This document shows, piece by piece, positions 46,766 to 58,360 of a stretch of DNA of 64,000 nucleotides. Made by a program: the position numbers and the translations under genes. The notes beneath the pieces are model-generated. The model had not been told where the DNA came from. It worked only from the letters and a program-made list of their open reading frames with translations, and did not search any database. The stretch is from Geotrypetes seraphini (lineage: Eukaryota > Chordata > Amphibia > Gymnophiona > Dermophiidae): assembly GCF_902459505.1 (NCBI RefSeq), contig NC_047095.1, positions 119,785,380-119,849,379 on the forward strand. The letters are read 5' to 3'. The first letter of the stretch is position 1. Each line of letters opens with the position of its first letter.

Positions 46766-48370
46766 ATAGATTACTCCTGAGCCTATCACCTCTAAACTTC
46801 AGCCTATGCCCTCTCATTCCAGAGCTTCTTTTCAAATGAGTCTCAACTCATTCGTATTTACGCCACGTAGGTATTTAAACGTCTCTATCATATCTCCCCT
46901 CTCCCGCCTTTCCTCCAAAATATACAGATTGAGATCTTTAAGTCTGTCCCCGTACGCCTTATGACGAAGACCAATCACCATTTTAGTAGTCTTCCTCTGG
47001 ACCGACTCCATCCTTTTTATATCTTTTTGAAGTTGCGGCCTCCAGAATTGTACACAATATTCTAAACTAGTGTTTAAACCCATTACATTAACGGGTGCTA
47101 GAGTAGATGTCTGTCTGTCTGGGTTTTTTTTTCTTTGTCTCTCTCTCCTTGGACACTGTCTGTCTGTCTGTCATTCTTTCTGTCTGTGTCTCTCCTTGGC
47201 CCCCTTCCTATGTCCATAGTGCCCCCAGTGCTGCTTTCCTATGTCCTTAGTGCCCTCAGTGCCTCCTTCCTATGTCCTTAGTGCCTCCTTCCCATGTCCA
47301 TAGTACCCCTTCCTATGTCCTTAGTGGCCCCAGTGCCTCCTTCCCATGTCCTTAGTGCCCCCAGTGCCTCCGTCCTGTGTCCTTAGTGCCCCCAGTGCCT
47401 CTGTCCTGTGTACCTTAGTGCCCTCAGTGCCTCCTATGTCCTTAGTGCCCTCAGTTCCCCTTCCTATGTCCTTAGTGGCCCCAGTGCCTCCTTCCCATGT
47501 CCTTAGTGCCCCCAGTGCCTCCGTCCTGTGTCCTTAGTGCCCTCAGTTCCCCTTCCTATGTCCTTAGTGCCCCCAGTGCCTCCTTTCTATGTCCCCCTCA
47601 CTGCCTTCCAGACTTTGTCCCATCCCCACCCCCCGAAGTCAGCCTGCCTCCCTCCCTCCCACCCCCCTGTGCAGTAGAACCCTTGAGCAGCATCTTTCCA
47701 TTTCTACCCCCATCCCCCCCCCGTACAGTAGAACCCGGCATTTTTCTATCCCTCCCTCCCATCCCCCTGTGCAGTAGAACCGTTGAGCAGCATGTTTCCA
47801 TCTACCCCCCCTCCCCCGCCACTACCGCCGCCGTGCAGCAGACCCCACTGGCCCTCCCACCGTGAGACGACCTACAAACCTCCCGGCTCCAGCAGCGTCC
47901 GCAGCACTCTAAAGACGCTGCTTCGCGGCCTTCTACTGCCCGTGATTTCCTCTGCCGCGTCTCTGACTCAATGTCATCAGGGACGTGGCGGAGGAAATCA
48001 GGGCAGTAGAAGGCCGCGAAGCAGCGTGATTAGAGTACTGCGGACGCTGCTGGAGTTGGGAGGTTTGTGGTCATCTCGCGGGGGAGGGTCGACGACGACA
48101 AACTGTCTTACAAGGAGTGCTGCCTTACAGTGAGTGAGGGGGGAGTCGAAGCGGGCATGCTCACTCCTGCCGGCCACGGACCTACGGATCACGGAAGTAA
48201 GAGTGCGCATGCGCTCTTAGTGTTTTATTATTATAGATGAGGTCTCACCAGAGTCTTATCCAGGGGCATCAATACCTCCTTTTTTCTACTGGCCATACCT
48301 CTCCCTATTCAACCTAGCATCCTTCTAGCTTTTGCCATCACCTTGTCAACCTATTTGAAATAGCTGTAGT
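46766..48370 (-). mobile_element. CR1-type LINE fragment split by a Helitron
   Basis: The minus strand encodes [15 protein letters not shown] and [17 protein letters not shown], stops at 47066 and resumes at 48238 with TGAGGTCTCACCAGAGTC. Joining the flanks gives CTAAATGAGG, as in the intact relative near 4720. Confidence 0.85.
47067..48237 (-). mobile_element. Non-autonomous Helitron 2
   Basis: On the minus strand it starts TCTATAATAATAAAACAC and ends with the hairpin ACCCGTTAATGTAATGGGT and CTAG, inserted between A and T. The interior holds a minisatellite (47190-47610, CCTATGTCCTTAGTGCCC) and an inverted repeat around 47900-48060. No Rep/helicase is encoded. Confidence 0.88.
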
Positions 48371-48419
48371 CACTTCTTCTTCGCCTACTGGCATTAAAGA
48401 TCCCCAGAACTGACTCTCT

Positions 48420-48832
48420 TTTACATGGAATGCGCTCCCGAGAGAGGTGGTGGAGAGTAAAACTGTGACTGAGTTCAAAGAAGCGTGGGATGAACACAGA
48501 AGATTTAGAATCAGAAAATAATATTAAAGATTGAACTAGGCCAGTTACTGGGCAGACTTGCATGGTCTGTGTCTGTGTATGGCCGTTTGGAGGAGGATGG
48601 GCAGGGGAGGGCTTCAATGGCTGGGAGGGTGTAGATGGGCTGGAGTAAGTCTTAACAGAGATTTCGGCAGTTGGAACCCAAGCACACTACCGGGTAAAGC
48701 TTTGGATTCTCGCCCAGAAATAGATAAGAAGAAAAAAAAAAAAAATTAAATTGAATCAGGTTGGGCAGACTGGATGGACCATTCGGGTCTTTATCTGCCG
48801 TCATCTACTATGTTACTATGTTACTATTCACA
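48420..48832 (+). mobile_element. CR1-type LINE 3' end, TGTTACTA tail
   Basis: WNALPREVVESKTVTEFKEAW-type sequence followed by a UTR and the tail ACTATGTTACTATGTTACTA. Same subfamily as 46034-46535, opposite orientation. Confidence 0.75.
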
Positions 48833-49049
48833 CATACCAACTCAGCATGCGATTCTACATCAACTTTCATCCCACCGTTCATCTTTATTTGCTACAATCA
48901 GGGTCAATCAGGTATCATACAATATGGAATAATTCTCTTGGTTCATTCTGAGCTTGTTTTATACGATCTTGGAAAAAAAACATATTTTGCACATTTTCAC
49001 ACAAAGATGTGTACTCTATTAATCTAATACTATAACTTTCACGATCATA

Positions 49050-49886
49050 ACCATGCTCGAGAAATGGGCAGCGACATGGCAAATGAGGTTCAACGTAGAT
49101 AAGTGTAAGGTGATGCATGTCGGTAACAAAAATCTCATACACAAATACAGGATGTCTGGGGCGGTACTTGGAGAGACCCCCCCCAGGAAAGAGACTTGGG
49201 AGAACTGGTCAACAAGTCAATGAAGCTGTCCGTGCAATGTGTGGCGGCGGCGAAAAGGGCGAACAAAATGCTAGGAATGATTAAGAAGGGGATCACAAAC
49301 AAATTAGAGAAGGTTATCATGCCATTGTACCGGGCCATGGTGCGCCCTCACCTGGAATACTGTGTCCAGTACTGGTCGCCGTACATGAAGAAGAACACAG
49401 TACTACTCGAAAGGGTCCAGAGAAGAGCGACTAAAATGGTTAAGGGGCTGGAGGAGGTGCCGTACAGTGAGAGATTACGGAAACTGGGCCTCTTCTCCCT
49501 CGAACAGAGGAAATTGAGAGGGGACATGATCGAAACATTCAAGGTACTGAAGGGAATAGACTTAGTAGATAAGGATAGGGAGAACGAGAAGGCACTCTCT
49601 AAAATTGAAAGGGGATAGATTCCGTACGAACGTAAGGAAGTTCTTCTTCACCCAGAGAGTGGTAGAAAACTGGAACACTCTTCAGGAGTCTGTTGTAGGG
49701 GAAAACACCCTCCAGGGATTCAAGACAAAGTTGGACAAGTTCCTGCTGAACCGGAACGTACGCAGGTGATACTGGACTCATTTAGAGCACTGGTCTTTGA
49801 CCTAAGGGCCGCCGTATGAGCGGACTGCTGAGCACGATGGACCACTGGTTTGACCCAACAGCGGCAATTCTTATGTTCTTATGTTA
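49050..49886 (+). mobile_element. CR1-type LINE 3' end
   Basis: WQMRFNVDKCKVMHVG-type sequence near 49075, [37 protein letters not shown], then a tail TTCTTATGTTCTTATG. A frameshift and a stop near 49615 break the frame. Confidence 0.85.
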
Positions 49887-50694
49887 TCTATCACCAGATT
49901 TCTTCCACTGCCGTTCCGATTGTCTAAGCTCTCATTTAAGATTGACTGCAATACTCTTTCTCTATGACCATGATCCTCTGACCACCTCTAAGGCAGATAA
50001 TCAATGTTGAGCGCCAAATCTCCATATCACCTTGTATTGGTCTTTCATCATTTACTTGCAATGACAGGAACCAAGCTTCTGCCAGATCATTAACGTCAAA
50101 CCTTGGCCTAACTAAGGTTTTTTTCCTCTGTTTCTCAACTGTGACAATTGGGTCCTCTTTATCAAGTTGTGGATGGATTTTGTCTCTTTGGATACAAATA
50201 AAAGTCTACATCAACAACATCGGTCTCCACAGCCTTTTTGTTTTGGACAATTTAAAAAAGGAAAACCCCCTGCTCTAGAGCCTGGCTCCCCTCTTGTGCT
50301 GTGCTATTAGCACTCTCTTGTGGTTAAATGGAGGTACTGCAGCAAAGGAAAATGACTAAGAGTAAACCTAGAGAGTGCACAGGGACAGAAATTTCTCCCA
50401 TCCACAATGGAATCTAACCCCTCCCCAACTGTACCTGCTAAGACCAATTCAATCCCCACCTGTACCTGCAAGAGTCAATGCTATTATTTAATTGCCAAAA
50501 TAACAAGAAAGTAGGGGATATACGGTAATGCCAATATACTACAATAAACACCCCACAGTAAAAGCTGAAAAAAACACTCAGAATGAAAGAAAAAGCCTCA
50601 GGATGAGCAAATATATGCCCCTACCAACCTCCAACCACATCATCGGCATAAAAACTTTCATTCAATGGTACATCACACATGCCAATTACCCGAA

Positions 50695-51000
50695 TCAATT
50701 TTCAAGAAATGGTGCAATTTAATTGCAATCTCCCATTGCGCACATGTGATTAGATATTTGGAAAATAAAAATATTGTCTAATAAGTCGGCCAAAAATATA
50801 TCGGTAAGTCTAGTCAACGTTTCACGGCTCTTCCGCCGCTTCCTCGGAACTCAGAGGACTTCATCGGTTATCATACATTATTAAGCAATCTTTTGACTTA
50901 TCGTAAATAAGAATATTTATGTTCTCCGAATATCTAATCACATGTGCGCAATGGGAGATTGCAACTAAATTGCACCATTTCTTGAAAATTGAAAAAGAGG
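50695..51000. mobile_element. Fold-back element
   Basis: Arms TTCAAGAAATGGTGCAATTT and its complement are each about 100 bp, with CCCATTGCGCACATGTGATT inside. 50000-50690 shows only a decayed TAGAGAGTGCACAGGGAC start near 50368 and nothing else I recognise. Confidence 0.7.
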
Positions 51001-51489
51001 ACACGTGGCCCCCGCCCCTGTTACAACTTAGCCCCGCCCCCATGAGAACCTCTTCTGCTCTCATTCCTGAGCTCGGGGCTGCGTCTGGATGGCCTCCGAG
51101 CATACACAGGTGATGACATCACACACATGCACAGACATGACATGACATGACACTCATGCGCGGATGCCCTCCAGACATGGCCTTGAGCTCCTAAACCTGG
51201 ACAAACTGCCAGCTTTGTGCCCAGACAACCAGACAGTCCTGTCAAAAGAGGGCATGACCGGGTAAATCCAGACGTATGGCAATCCTAGCCCTATTCCATA
51301 ACATGGGCGACCAACTTTCATGGCGTGCAATTGAAAGGGGGTGTGATCACGGGAAGGCAATGGGCGGGTCAGAGGTGTTACTAGAAATTAGACCTGATGT
51401 TTTATAGAATATCGGATTTTTTGCACCCAACTGCCATTAGTTGGCCGTGAGGATTTACAGCATGTTTCAACAGCCATGCATCTTCAAAG

Positions 51490-51995
51490 CCCTGGTCATG
51501 AAAACACAAGAGATTCTACCAACAAACCCCAGCCTACATTGCATCCAAGCTACGCCTATACACCCCTAACCGCCCCCTCCGCTCCAAAGCAGAACAAAGA
51601 CTCAGCATTCCCGCAAGGAGATCCCTCCGAATGAGTATGGCGTACAAAAGATCCTACAGCCATTTCCTACCTCAGCTATGGAACCGACTACCCACACAAA
51701 TCAGGTCGCTAGACTCACTAATGGCCTTCCGCAGAGCAGTAAAGGCCTTCCTCTACCGCCAAATGGGCCATTAAAAACTGCCTCCTCAATATATTTCTCC
51801 TAGTACTCATTACTCACTCATTGAGCTACACCACCACTCTTCACTATGACCAGTCTGGTCTCTAGAATAAGCTCTGTTATTGTCTACTGTAACCTATCTG
51901 TTGTCATGACTAGTCTGTTTTCAAACGATTGTGAATGTCTACTTGTAACCCGTCCGGAGCTTCTGGGAGAACGGGATAGAAATTGAAATAAATAA
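51490..51995 (+). mobile_element. L2-type LINE 3' end
   Basis: LRIPARRSLRMSMAYKRSYS-type sequence, then LWNRLPTQIRS and FRRAVKAFLYR, followed by GTAACCCGTCCGGAGCTTC and AAATAAATAAG. Confidence 0.75.
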
Positions 51996-52328
51996 GTCCT
52001 CGAACTCAAAGTAAAACAACAGTGACTTACAAAATTTGCAGAAAACAATTTGTAGTTACAATAGCAAGAATTTTTTAAGTTATATATATATATATATATA
52101 AAATAATTACCGGATTTTCAATTACCAATAAATTTGGTAAACAATGATGATTTCAATAATTTTCTATATTGCAAATATGAAGATGACGACGTTAGCAACA
52201 TACGAAATTCAACATCCCAACTAGCGGCCTGAAAAGAGAACAGTTGATGTAAACACTTCTTATAAATACATCCTCTTACCGATGGAAAATAAAAATAAAA
52301 GTGATTTGTATTTTTAAAAAAAAACTAA

Positions 52329-52455
52329 GGGCCTCTTTTACGAAGTCATTTAGCGCGGGCCACTGTGTTAACGGCACCGAAGCCCATAGATATTTAAAGG
52401 GCTTCGGGGCTGTTGCCACGCGGCAGCCGCTAGCACGGCTTGGTAAAACAAACCC
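52329..52455. mobile_element. Harbinger-like MITE, TAA duplication
   Basis: GGGCCTCTTTTACGAAG and TTGGTAAAACAAACCC ends flanked by TAA at 52326-52328 and 52456-52458. Confidence 0.7.
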
Positions 52456-52504
52456 TAAGTTGGGCCATTAAGTATCCCAGAATTTGTCTCTGAAGAGCTT
52501 TATG

Positions 52505-53458
52505 ACATAAAGTTTCATAAATAATGCACACTATTTTTTTAAATTTACACGTTTTGGTGTTTGTTTTTTTCCAAGTATTTCTTTACAGTCCTTCAATATA
52601 GTCTCCCTGCTTTTGCAATGACCGAGTTCCAACGTCCGGGAAGCTTCATTATTCCATCCAAGACACCGTTTTTGTTCAGTTGTCGAATGGCTCGGGAAAC
52701 GGCAGACGAAAGCTCTTCCAGAGATGCAAAACAATGTCCACGCATAGGTGGTTTCAACTTTGGAAAAAGGTCAAAGTCTGGTGGAATCATGTCTGGACTG
52801 TAGGGAGCAGGAGATAACACCTCCCGCCATATTCGCGTAGATTTTCAATGACGACGTTCCCTAGGTGCGGGCAAGCATTGTCGTGAAGAATGAGTGGCCC
52901 AGCCAAAAGCAACTGAGGTCGGGTTTTGTGCATTTTTTTTGCACATTTTTTGCAAAAAATCACGATAATACACTGCTATGACACTTTTTCCACATGGAAC
53001 TTTGTCTGTGATGATGATGCCTTCATGATCATAAGCAAAAATCATCATTTGTTTGACTTTTGATTGTGCTCATCGAAATTTTTTTGGTCGTGGGGAAGAT
53101 GGAGCTCTCCACTCGTCATTGAAAAACTGTGCGAATACGGCCGGGAGGCGTTACCTTCTGCTCCCTACAGTTCAGATATGAGTCCACCAGACTTTGACCT
53201 TTTTCCAAAGTTGAAACAACCTATGCGTGGATATCGTTTTGCATCTCTGGAAGAGCTTTCTTCTGCTGGTACCTGAGCCGTTTGGCAACTGAACAAAAAC
53301 GGTGTCTTGGATGGAATAATGAAGCTTCCTGGACATTGGAACTCAGTCATTGCAAAGCAGGGAGACTATATTGAAGGATTGTAAAGAAATACTTGAAAAA
53401 AATAAAACATGTAAACTTAAAAAAATAGTGTGCATTATTTATGAAATGACCCTCGTAT
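52505..53458. mobile_element. Inverted dimer of a mariner 3' half
   Basis: The same C-terminal transposase segment (SPDMIPPDFDLFPKLKPPMR on minus, SPDFDLFPKLKQPMRG-like on plus) is read outward from a centre near 53060. Both outer ends carry TTTCATAAATAATGCACAC or its complement. Both halves lack the 5' part, and a stop and frameshifts are present. It is a plain dead DNA transposon. Confidence 0.8.
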
Positions 53459-53669
53459 AAATGGCTAAAGGGGGAAGTTATCAATGTGGGCTACCGTTAA
53501 GATGGGTTATTTTACCACTAACTTGTGCTGTTTTTACATGGGTCTCATTTTATGCAGTGAGACCTTGTTGCTAATAACTGGGGTTAACAGTAGCCCACAC
53601 TGATAACTCCTGCCCTTAATCAAAGAAATGTCTGTAGAAATTGAAACCACTGCTATATGTAATAAGTGT

Positions 53670-54060
53670 CGCAATGGCTTGATTCTCCTATACTTGGGTC
53701 ATCACCGATGAGATTGTCTCTTATTGGTGGAATGAGGCATTATGACATCACATTATAAGAAGAACATCAAGTACAGACCAATCAAGCTACTGTGACATCA
53801 CTGACGAGATTGGATCATATTGGTGGAATGAGGCATTATGACATCACAATAGAAGAACGTCAAGTACAGAGCAATCAAGCTACTGTGACATCACTGACAA
53901 GATTGGCTCATATTGGTGGAATGAGGCATTATGACATCACAATATAAGAAGAACGTCAAGTACAGAGCAATCAAGCTACTGTGACATCACTGACAAGATT
54001 GGCTCATATTGGTGGAATGAGGCATTATGACATCACAATAGCAGCTCAGATTACCTGAGA
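53670..54060 (+). repeat. 95-bp tandem array of the CR1 UTR core
   Basis: TGGTGGAATGAGGCATTATG recurs at 53725, 53821, 53914 and 54010, linked by GTACAGAGCAATCAAGC. Confidence 0.88.
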
Positions 54061-54227
54061 CTGAAACTCTTCACACTTTTGCCTTTTAGTTTGGATTAAG
54101 AACTGGTTAAAAAGATAGGAAACGGAGAGTAAGGTTCATCGTCAATATTCTCAGTTGAGAATAGTAAGTAGGAAGGTTCCCCAGGGGTCTGTTCTTGGAT
54201 TGCTGCTTTTTAAAATAATCTAGAAAT

Positions 54228-54690
54228 GGGAATAACAAGTGAGGCCATAAAATTTGCTGACAACACAAAATTGTTAAGAGGACCTCACGAGAGCGGGTCT
54301 CCAAATGGCAGATGCCATTTAATGTGAGCAAGTGCAGACTGATGCATATGCAAGGTTCCACTTTAGGAGCCACCGCCCAGGAAAAGGATCTAGGTGTCAT
54401 CATTGAGGATATGTTGAAATCCTCTGCTCAGTGTGCAGTAGAGTCTAAGACAGCAAATAAAATGTTAGGCATTATTGAAAAAGGAATGGAGAACAAAACT
54501 GAGGATATTATAATGCCTTTGTATCTGTCCCTAGCTTTTCTTTTAGGAATTTGGCCAAACCTTTTTTTAAACCCTGCTAAGCTAACTGCTTTCATCACAT
54601 TCTCTAGCAATGGATTCCAGAGGTTAATTACAAACTAAGAAATATTTTCTCTAATTTGTTTTAAATGTACTATTTAGTAGCTTCATGGAA
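54228..54690 (+). mobile_element. CR1-type LINE pieces in head-to-head arrangement
   Basis: 54228-54526 encodes MPFNVSKCRLMHMQ and EKDLGVIIED on the plus strand. From about 54527 the sequence switches to a 3' piece on the minus strand (LEKRFGQIPKRKARDRYK-like). Confidence 0.65.
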
Positions 54691-55950
54691 AAAATGGCAG
54701 AGGGGACAAGAAGGAGGGTGCAGGTATGGTAGGAATTGATGAGGGGTAAGGCTAGTGGTCTGAGGGGGGGCGGTAGGACATATGAGGGGGCAAGGTGGAG
54801 AACTGAAGGGGATGGAGGATCATAAGATGCCAAAACAGAGGCTAGGAGGGGGGTAGTGAGATCTATGAGAGAGCAATATAAAGGGCTGGAATGTGTGGGG
54901 AGACCTTTGAGCGGAATGACAAGAGTCTGGAGGGAGCAAGATGGAGGCTCAGCAAGGGGCAATGGAGGCCTAAAGTCTTGGATGTTTATGAAGGGTCCAT
55001 TTGAAGATGGCAGGGACTTACGAGAGAAGTGAGATGTGGAGGTTAGCATGGGTGTAGAGAAGGTGGTAGGGACTTAAGAGGAGAGTGAGACTGAGGCCTG
55101 GGGTGAGAAGAAATGGCAGCCTGGAGAAAGCAGGAAGCTCTAGCAGGAGTCTCCAACTCAAACCCTTTGCAGGGCCACATTTTGGATTTGTAGGTACTTG
55201 GAGGGCCTCAGAAAAAATAGTTAATGTTATTAAAGAAATGACAATTTTGTATAAGGTAAAACTCTTTATAGTTCATAAATCTTTCCTTTTGGCTAAGTCT
55301 TATTAATAATATTGTCATTTATAGCTAAAGAGACATATGATCAAGAAACTCTTTTATTTTTGTGATTATGCTAAACATACCGAAGGCCTCAAAATAGTAC
55401 CTGGCAGGCTGCGGGTTTGAGACCACTACTCTAGAGGCATGGAGAGAGTGGTGGGACTTAAGAGGGGGCAAGACAGAGAAAACCAAGAGAGACTGAGAAT
55501 TGGTGAGGGCAGAAGCCTATCAGATATTGAGACGGTGGTCTGGAGGAAGCAGAGGCCTAGAATAGTAAGAGGTGGAGACTTGATGGTGGTGGCTGGTGAG
55601 AGTTAGATGCAGGCTTAGAGTAGGGGTAGGTTTATGAGAACAGCTTGGAGGAGGCAGGGATTTATGGGGATAGAAGATGGAAACTTGGGAGGGTTGGTGG
55701 GAGCTCATGAAGGGGTCAGAGGGAGGTAACTGGCAGGGGCTTCCTGAGGGTGATGAGGGTCTGGTACAGGTGGGAGCTTATTAGGGAAGGAGGCTTGGGT
55801 GGAGGGGGGCTTAAGGGAGAGGGAAGTGGAGGTTTGAGAAGCAGAAGACAGTGTGGTCTCTGAGAGGGTGAAGGCAGTTTCTAGATATTGCATACTTAAC
55901 ATATTTGACGAAAGCTTTTTATGCCTATGATACAGAGTTGGTAGTGTCTT
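54690..55950 (+). repeat. Purine-rich degenerate repeat
   Basis: Loosely repeated GGAGGGGG, GACTTAAGAGG and TGGAGGAAGCAG blocks. A hAT copy (55144-55428) sits inside. No gene. Confidence 0.5.
55144..55428. mobile_element. hAT element, diverged CAGTGGTCTCAAACTC family copy
   Basis: Left end CAGGAGTCTCCAACTC and right end GGGTTTGAGACCACT, flanked by imperfect CTCTAG. Shares the body GGGCCACATTTTGGATTTG with the copy at 26628. Confidence 0.75.
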
Positions 55951-55959
55951 CATATAGAC

Positions 55960-56269
55960 CAGTGGTCTCAAACTCGTGGCCCAGGGGCCACATGCGGCCC
56001 TCCAGGTACTATTTTGAGGCCCTCGATATGTTTATCATAATCACAAAAGTAAAATAAAACAGTTTCTTTATTATATGTCTCTCTAGCTATAAATTACAAT
56101 ATTATTATTAAGACTTAGCAAAAGGAAAGATTTATAAAATATAAAGAGTTTTACCTCATGCAAATTTGTCATTTCTTTAATAAGACATTAACTATTTTTT
56201 TCTGAGGCCCTCCAAGTACCTACAACTCCAAAATGTGGCCCTGCAAAGGGTTTGAGTTTGAGACCACTG
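55960..56269. mobile_element. hAT element, CAGTGGTCTCAAACTC ends
   Basis: TIRs CAGTGGTCTCAAACTC and GAGTTTGAGACCACTG with exact ATATAGAC duplications at 55952-55959 and 56270-56277. Opposite orientation to the copy at 26628. Confidence 0.9.
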
Positions 56270-56457
56270 ATATAGACTCACCATTATCCTGAGGCTTTTC
56301 CTTTCGTCAAAGTTAAGTAGTCTAGTGCTTTGAGTTACTACAACTAAGGGAGAGTTTTTGGGGGGGTTTGTGTAGAATTTCCTCCATTTCTCTTTTTTAA
56401 ATTTCATGATTGCATGTGAGACAGTCGAGACATAGTTCTCATTCTGGTCATTTGGGG

Positions 56458-57475
56458 GGGGGGGCTGATTCTAAAAACGGCAGCATGAGTTGGGTGGCAG
56501 TGGAAACCGTACCGAAGCCTAACTTCAGTGCATTGTTAGAAAGTAATTACACCGCAATTAAGAAAACTAATTTAGCCGCCTGTTGGCGCCTCCCAAACCG
56601 GCGCCCTATTCGCGACTATGGAGGCGCCTCAGGTCGACGGCGTGGCTAATGGCGGAAATGGCTTTAGATATCCTGGCGCACCTCCGCAGCTGCGATTCAC
56701 GGGGAACAAAGGCCTTCAGAACGCTGGTCTACATATCTGGTGCCTCTGTTTCACGTAGCCGCGATTCTGCAGTCGGCGCCGGTGTGTGATTGACACGTGA
56801 CCAGAACTGATTTTGGAGGCGTTGACCAATACTGGCACCAGTTGCAGAATCCGGCCCTTGGTCTCGCAGCACATTTCACCCTTTGGAAGAAAGTTTTTAC
56901 AACGAAGACTGGTAGCTTATTACAAGTTTATTATTTTTGTTTTCTGAAGGTTTGGGGGTTTTGTGTCACATTACCACCACCACCCCTTTTTTTTTTTTTT
57001 TTTTATAAAACCGCGCAAGAGTTTTTTAGCGCTGGCCAGCGTGCTGAATGCCCTGCGCCGCTCCGACGGTTATAGAGTTCCTATGAACGTCGGAGCAGAC
57101 GGTCAGCACTAAAAACATCTTGTGTGGTTTTGTGAAAAAATGGGTGGGGGGTGGGGGGTGTAATTACCTCCAGCATATTACAAAAATCTATTTCCCTTAT
57201 TTTTGTGGTGACTTTGTTCTGTGGCGTCCGTCCTCTGGAATTCTTCGCCCCCAACATCTTTGGCTGGAGCAGTCGTACCCTACTTTCCGTGCTGCATCGA
57301 AAACCTGTTTTTTTTTTGAGAAATCATTTTCACGATATTGATGTCTCTGAACGATGAGGGTATGCGGAAGAGCAGTGTTGGGGCGTCAGGATATGAGAGA
57401 ATAGTTATCTTTGAACGATTGGTTCTTATATTTGTACACCGCAGAGTATATTAAATAAAAAAAAGAAACAATAAA
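56458..57475. repeat. MITE-like and L2-like fragments
   Basis: 56458-56868 is GC-rich with GGCTGATTCT near one end and AGAATCCGGCCC at the other. 56990-57135 resembles the Harbinger-like palindromic MITE (TTTTATAAAACCGCGC). 57225-57475 has an L2-like tail (TTGTACACCGCAG). All are weak. Confidence 0.4.
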
Positions 57476-57540
57476 TAATATTAGCACTTATCCCCTTTTA
57501 GCACACGCTAAACGCTGACGCATTAGCAATTACATAAACA

Positions 57541-57700
57541 TTAGAACATAAGAAGCGCCATCTCCGGATCAGACCTTCGGTCCATCAAGTCTGGCGATCC
57601 GCACACGCGGAGGCCCAGTCAGGTGTACACCTGGCATAATTTTAGTCGCCCATATCCCTCTATGTCTCTCGTAAGGAGATGTGCATCTAGTTTGCTTACT
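57541..57700 (-). mobile_element. CR1-type LINE tail
   Basis: TTAGAACATAAGAAGCGCC and GACCTTCGGTCCATCAAG match the tail and UTR of the copy at 12568. It runs straight into the 40-bp satellite. Confidence 0.65.
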
Positions 57701-58360
57701 TGACTACTGCAACATCTAGTCAACATCTAGTTTGTTTACTCGACTACTGCAACATCTAGTCAACATCTAGTTTGCTTACTCGACTACTGCAACATCTAGT
57801 CAACATCTAGTTTGCTTACTCGACTACTGCAACATCTAGTCAACATCTAGTTTGTTTACTCGACTACTGCAACATCTAGTCAATATCTAGTTTGCTTACT
57901 CGACTACTGCAACATCTAGTCAACATCTAGTTTGCTTACTCGACTACTGCAACATCTAGTCAACATCTAGTTTGTTTACTCGACTACTGCAACATCTAGT
58001 CAATATCTAGTTTGCTTACTCGACTACTGCAACATCTAGTCAACATCTAGTTTGCTTACTCGACTACTGCAACATCTAGTCAACATCTAGTTTGTTTACT
58101 CGACTACTGCAACATCTAGTCAACATCTAGTTTGCTTACTCGACTACTGCAACATCTAGTCAACATCTAGTTTGTTTACTCGACTACTGCAACATCTAGT
58201 CAATATCTAGTTTGCTTACTCGACTACTGCAACATCTAGTCAACATCTAGTTTGCTTACTCGACTACTGCAACATCTAGTCAACATCTAGTTTGTTTACT
58301 CGACTACTGCAACATCTAGTCAATATCTAGTTTGCTTACTCGACTACTGCAACATCATCT
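57681..58360 (+). repeat. 40-bp satellite with 120-bp higher-order units
   Basis: Seventeen units of CATCTAGTTTGYTTACTCGA plus CTACTGCAACATCTAGTCAA. Two variable positions, TTTGT/TTTGC and CAACATC/CAATATC, follow a three-unit cycle for most of the array. The right half of the unit continues in frame into the L2 LINE that follows. Confidence 0.93.

Noticed and set aside
47346-47865. Proline- and serine-rich frames
   Set aside because: They come from the CCTTAGTGCCCCCAGTG minisatellite inside Helitron 2.
57681-58360. A CRISPR-like array
   Set aside because: The 40-bp units are contiguous with no unique spacers, in vertebrate DNA next to LINEs; it is a satellite.
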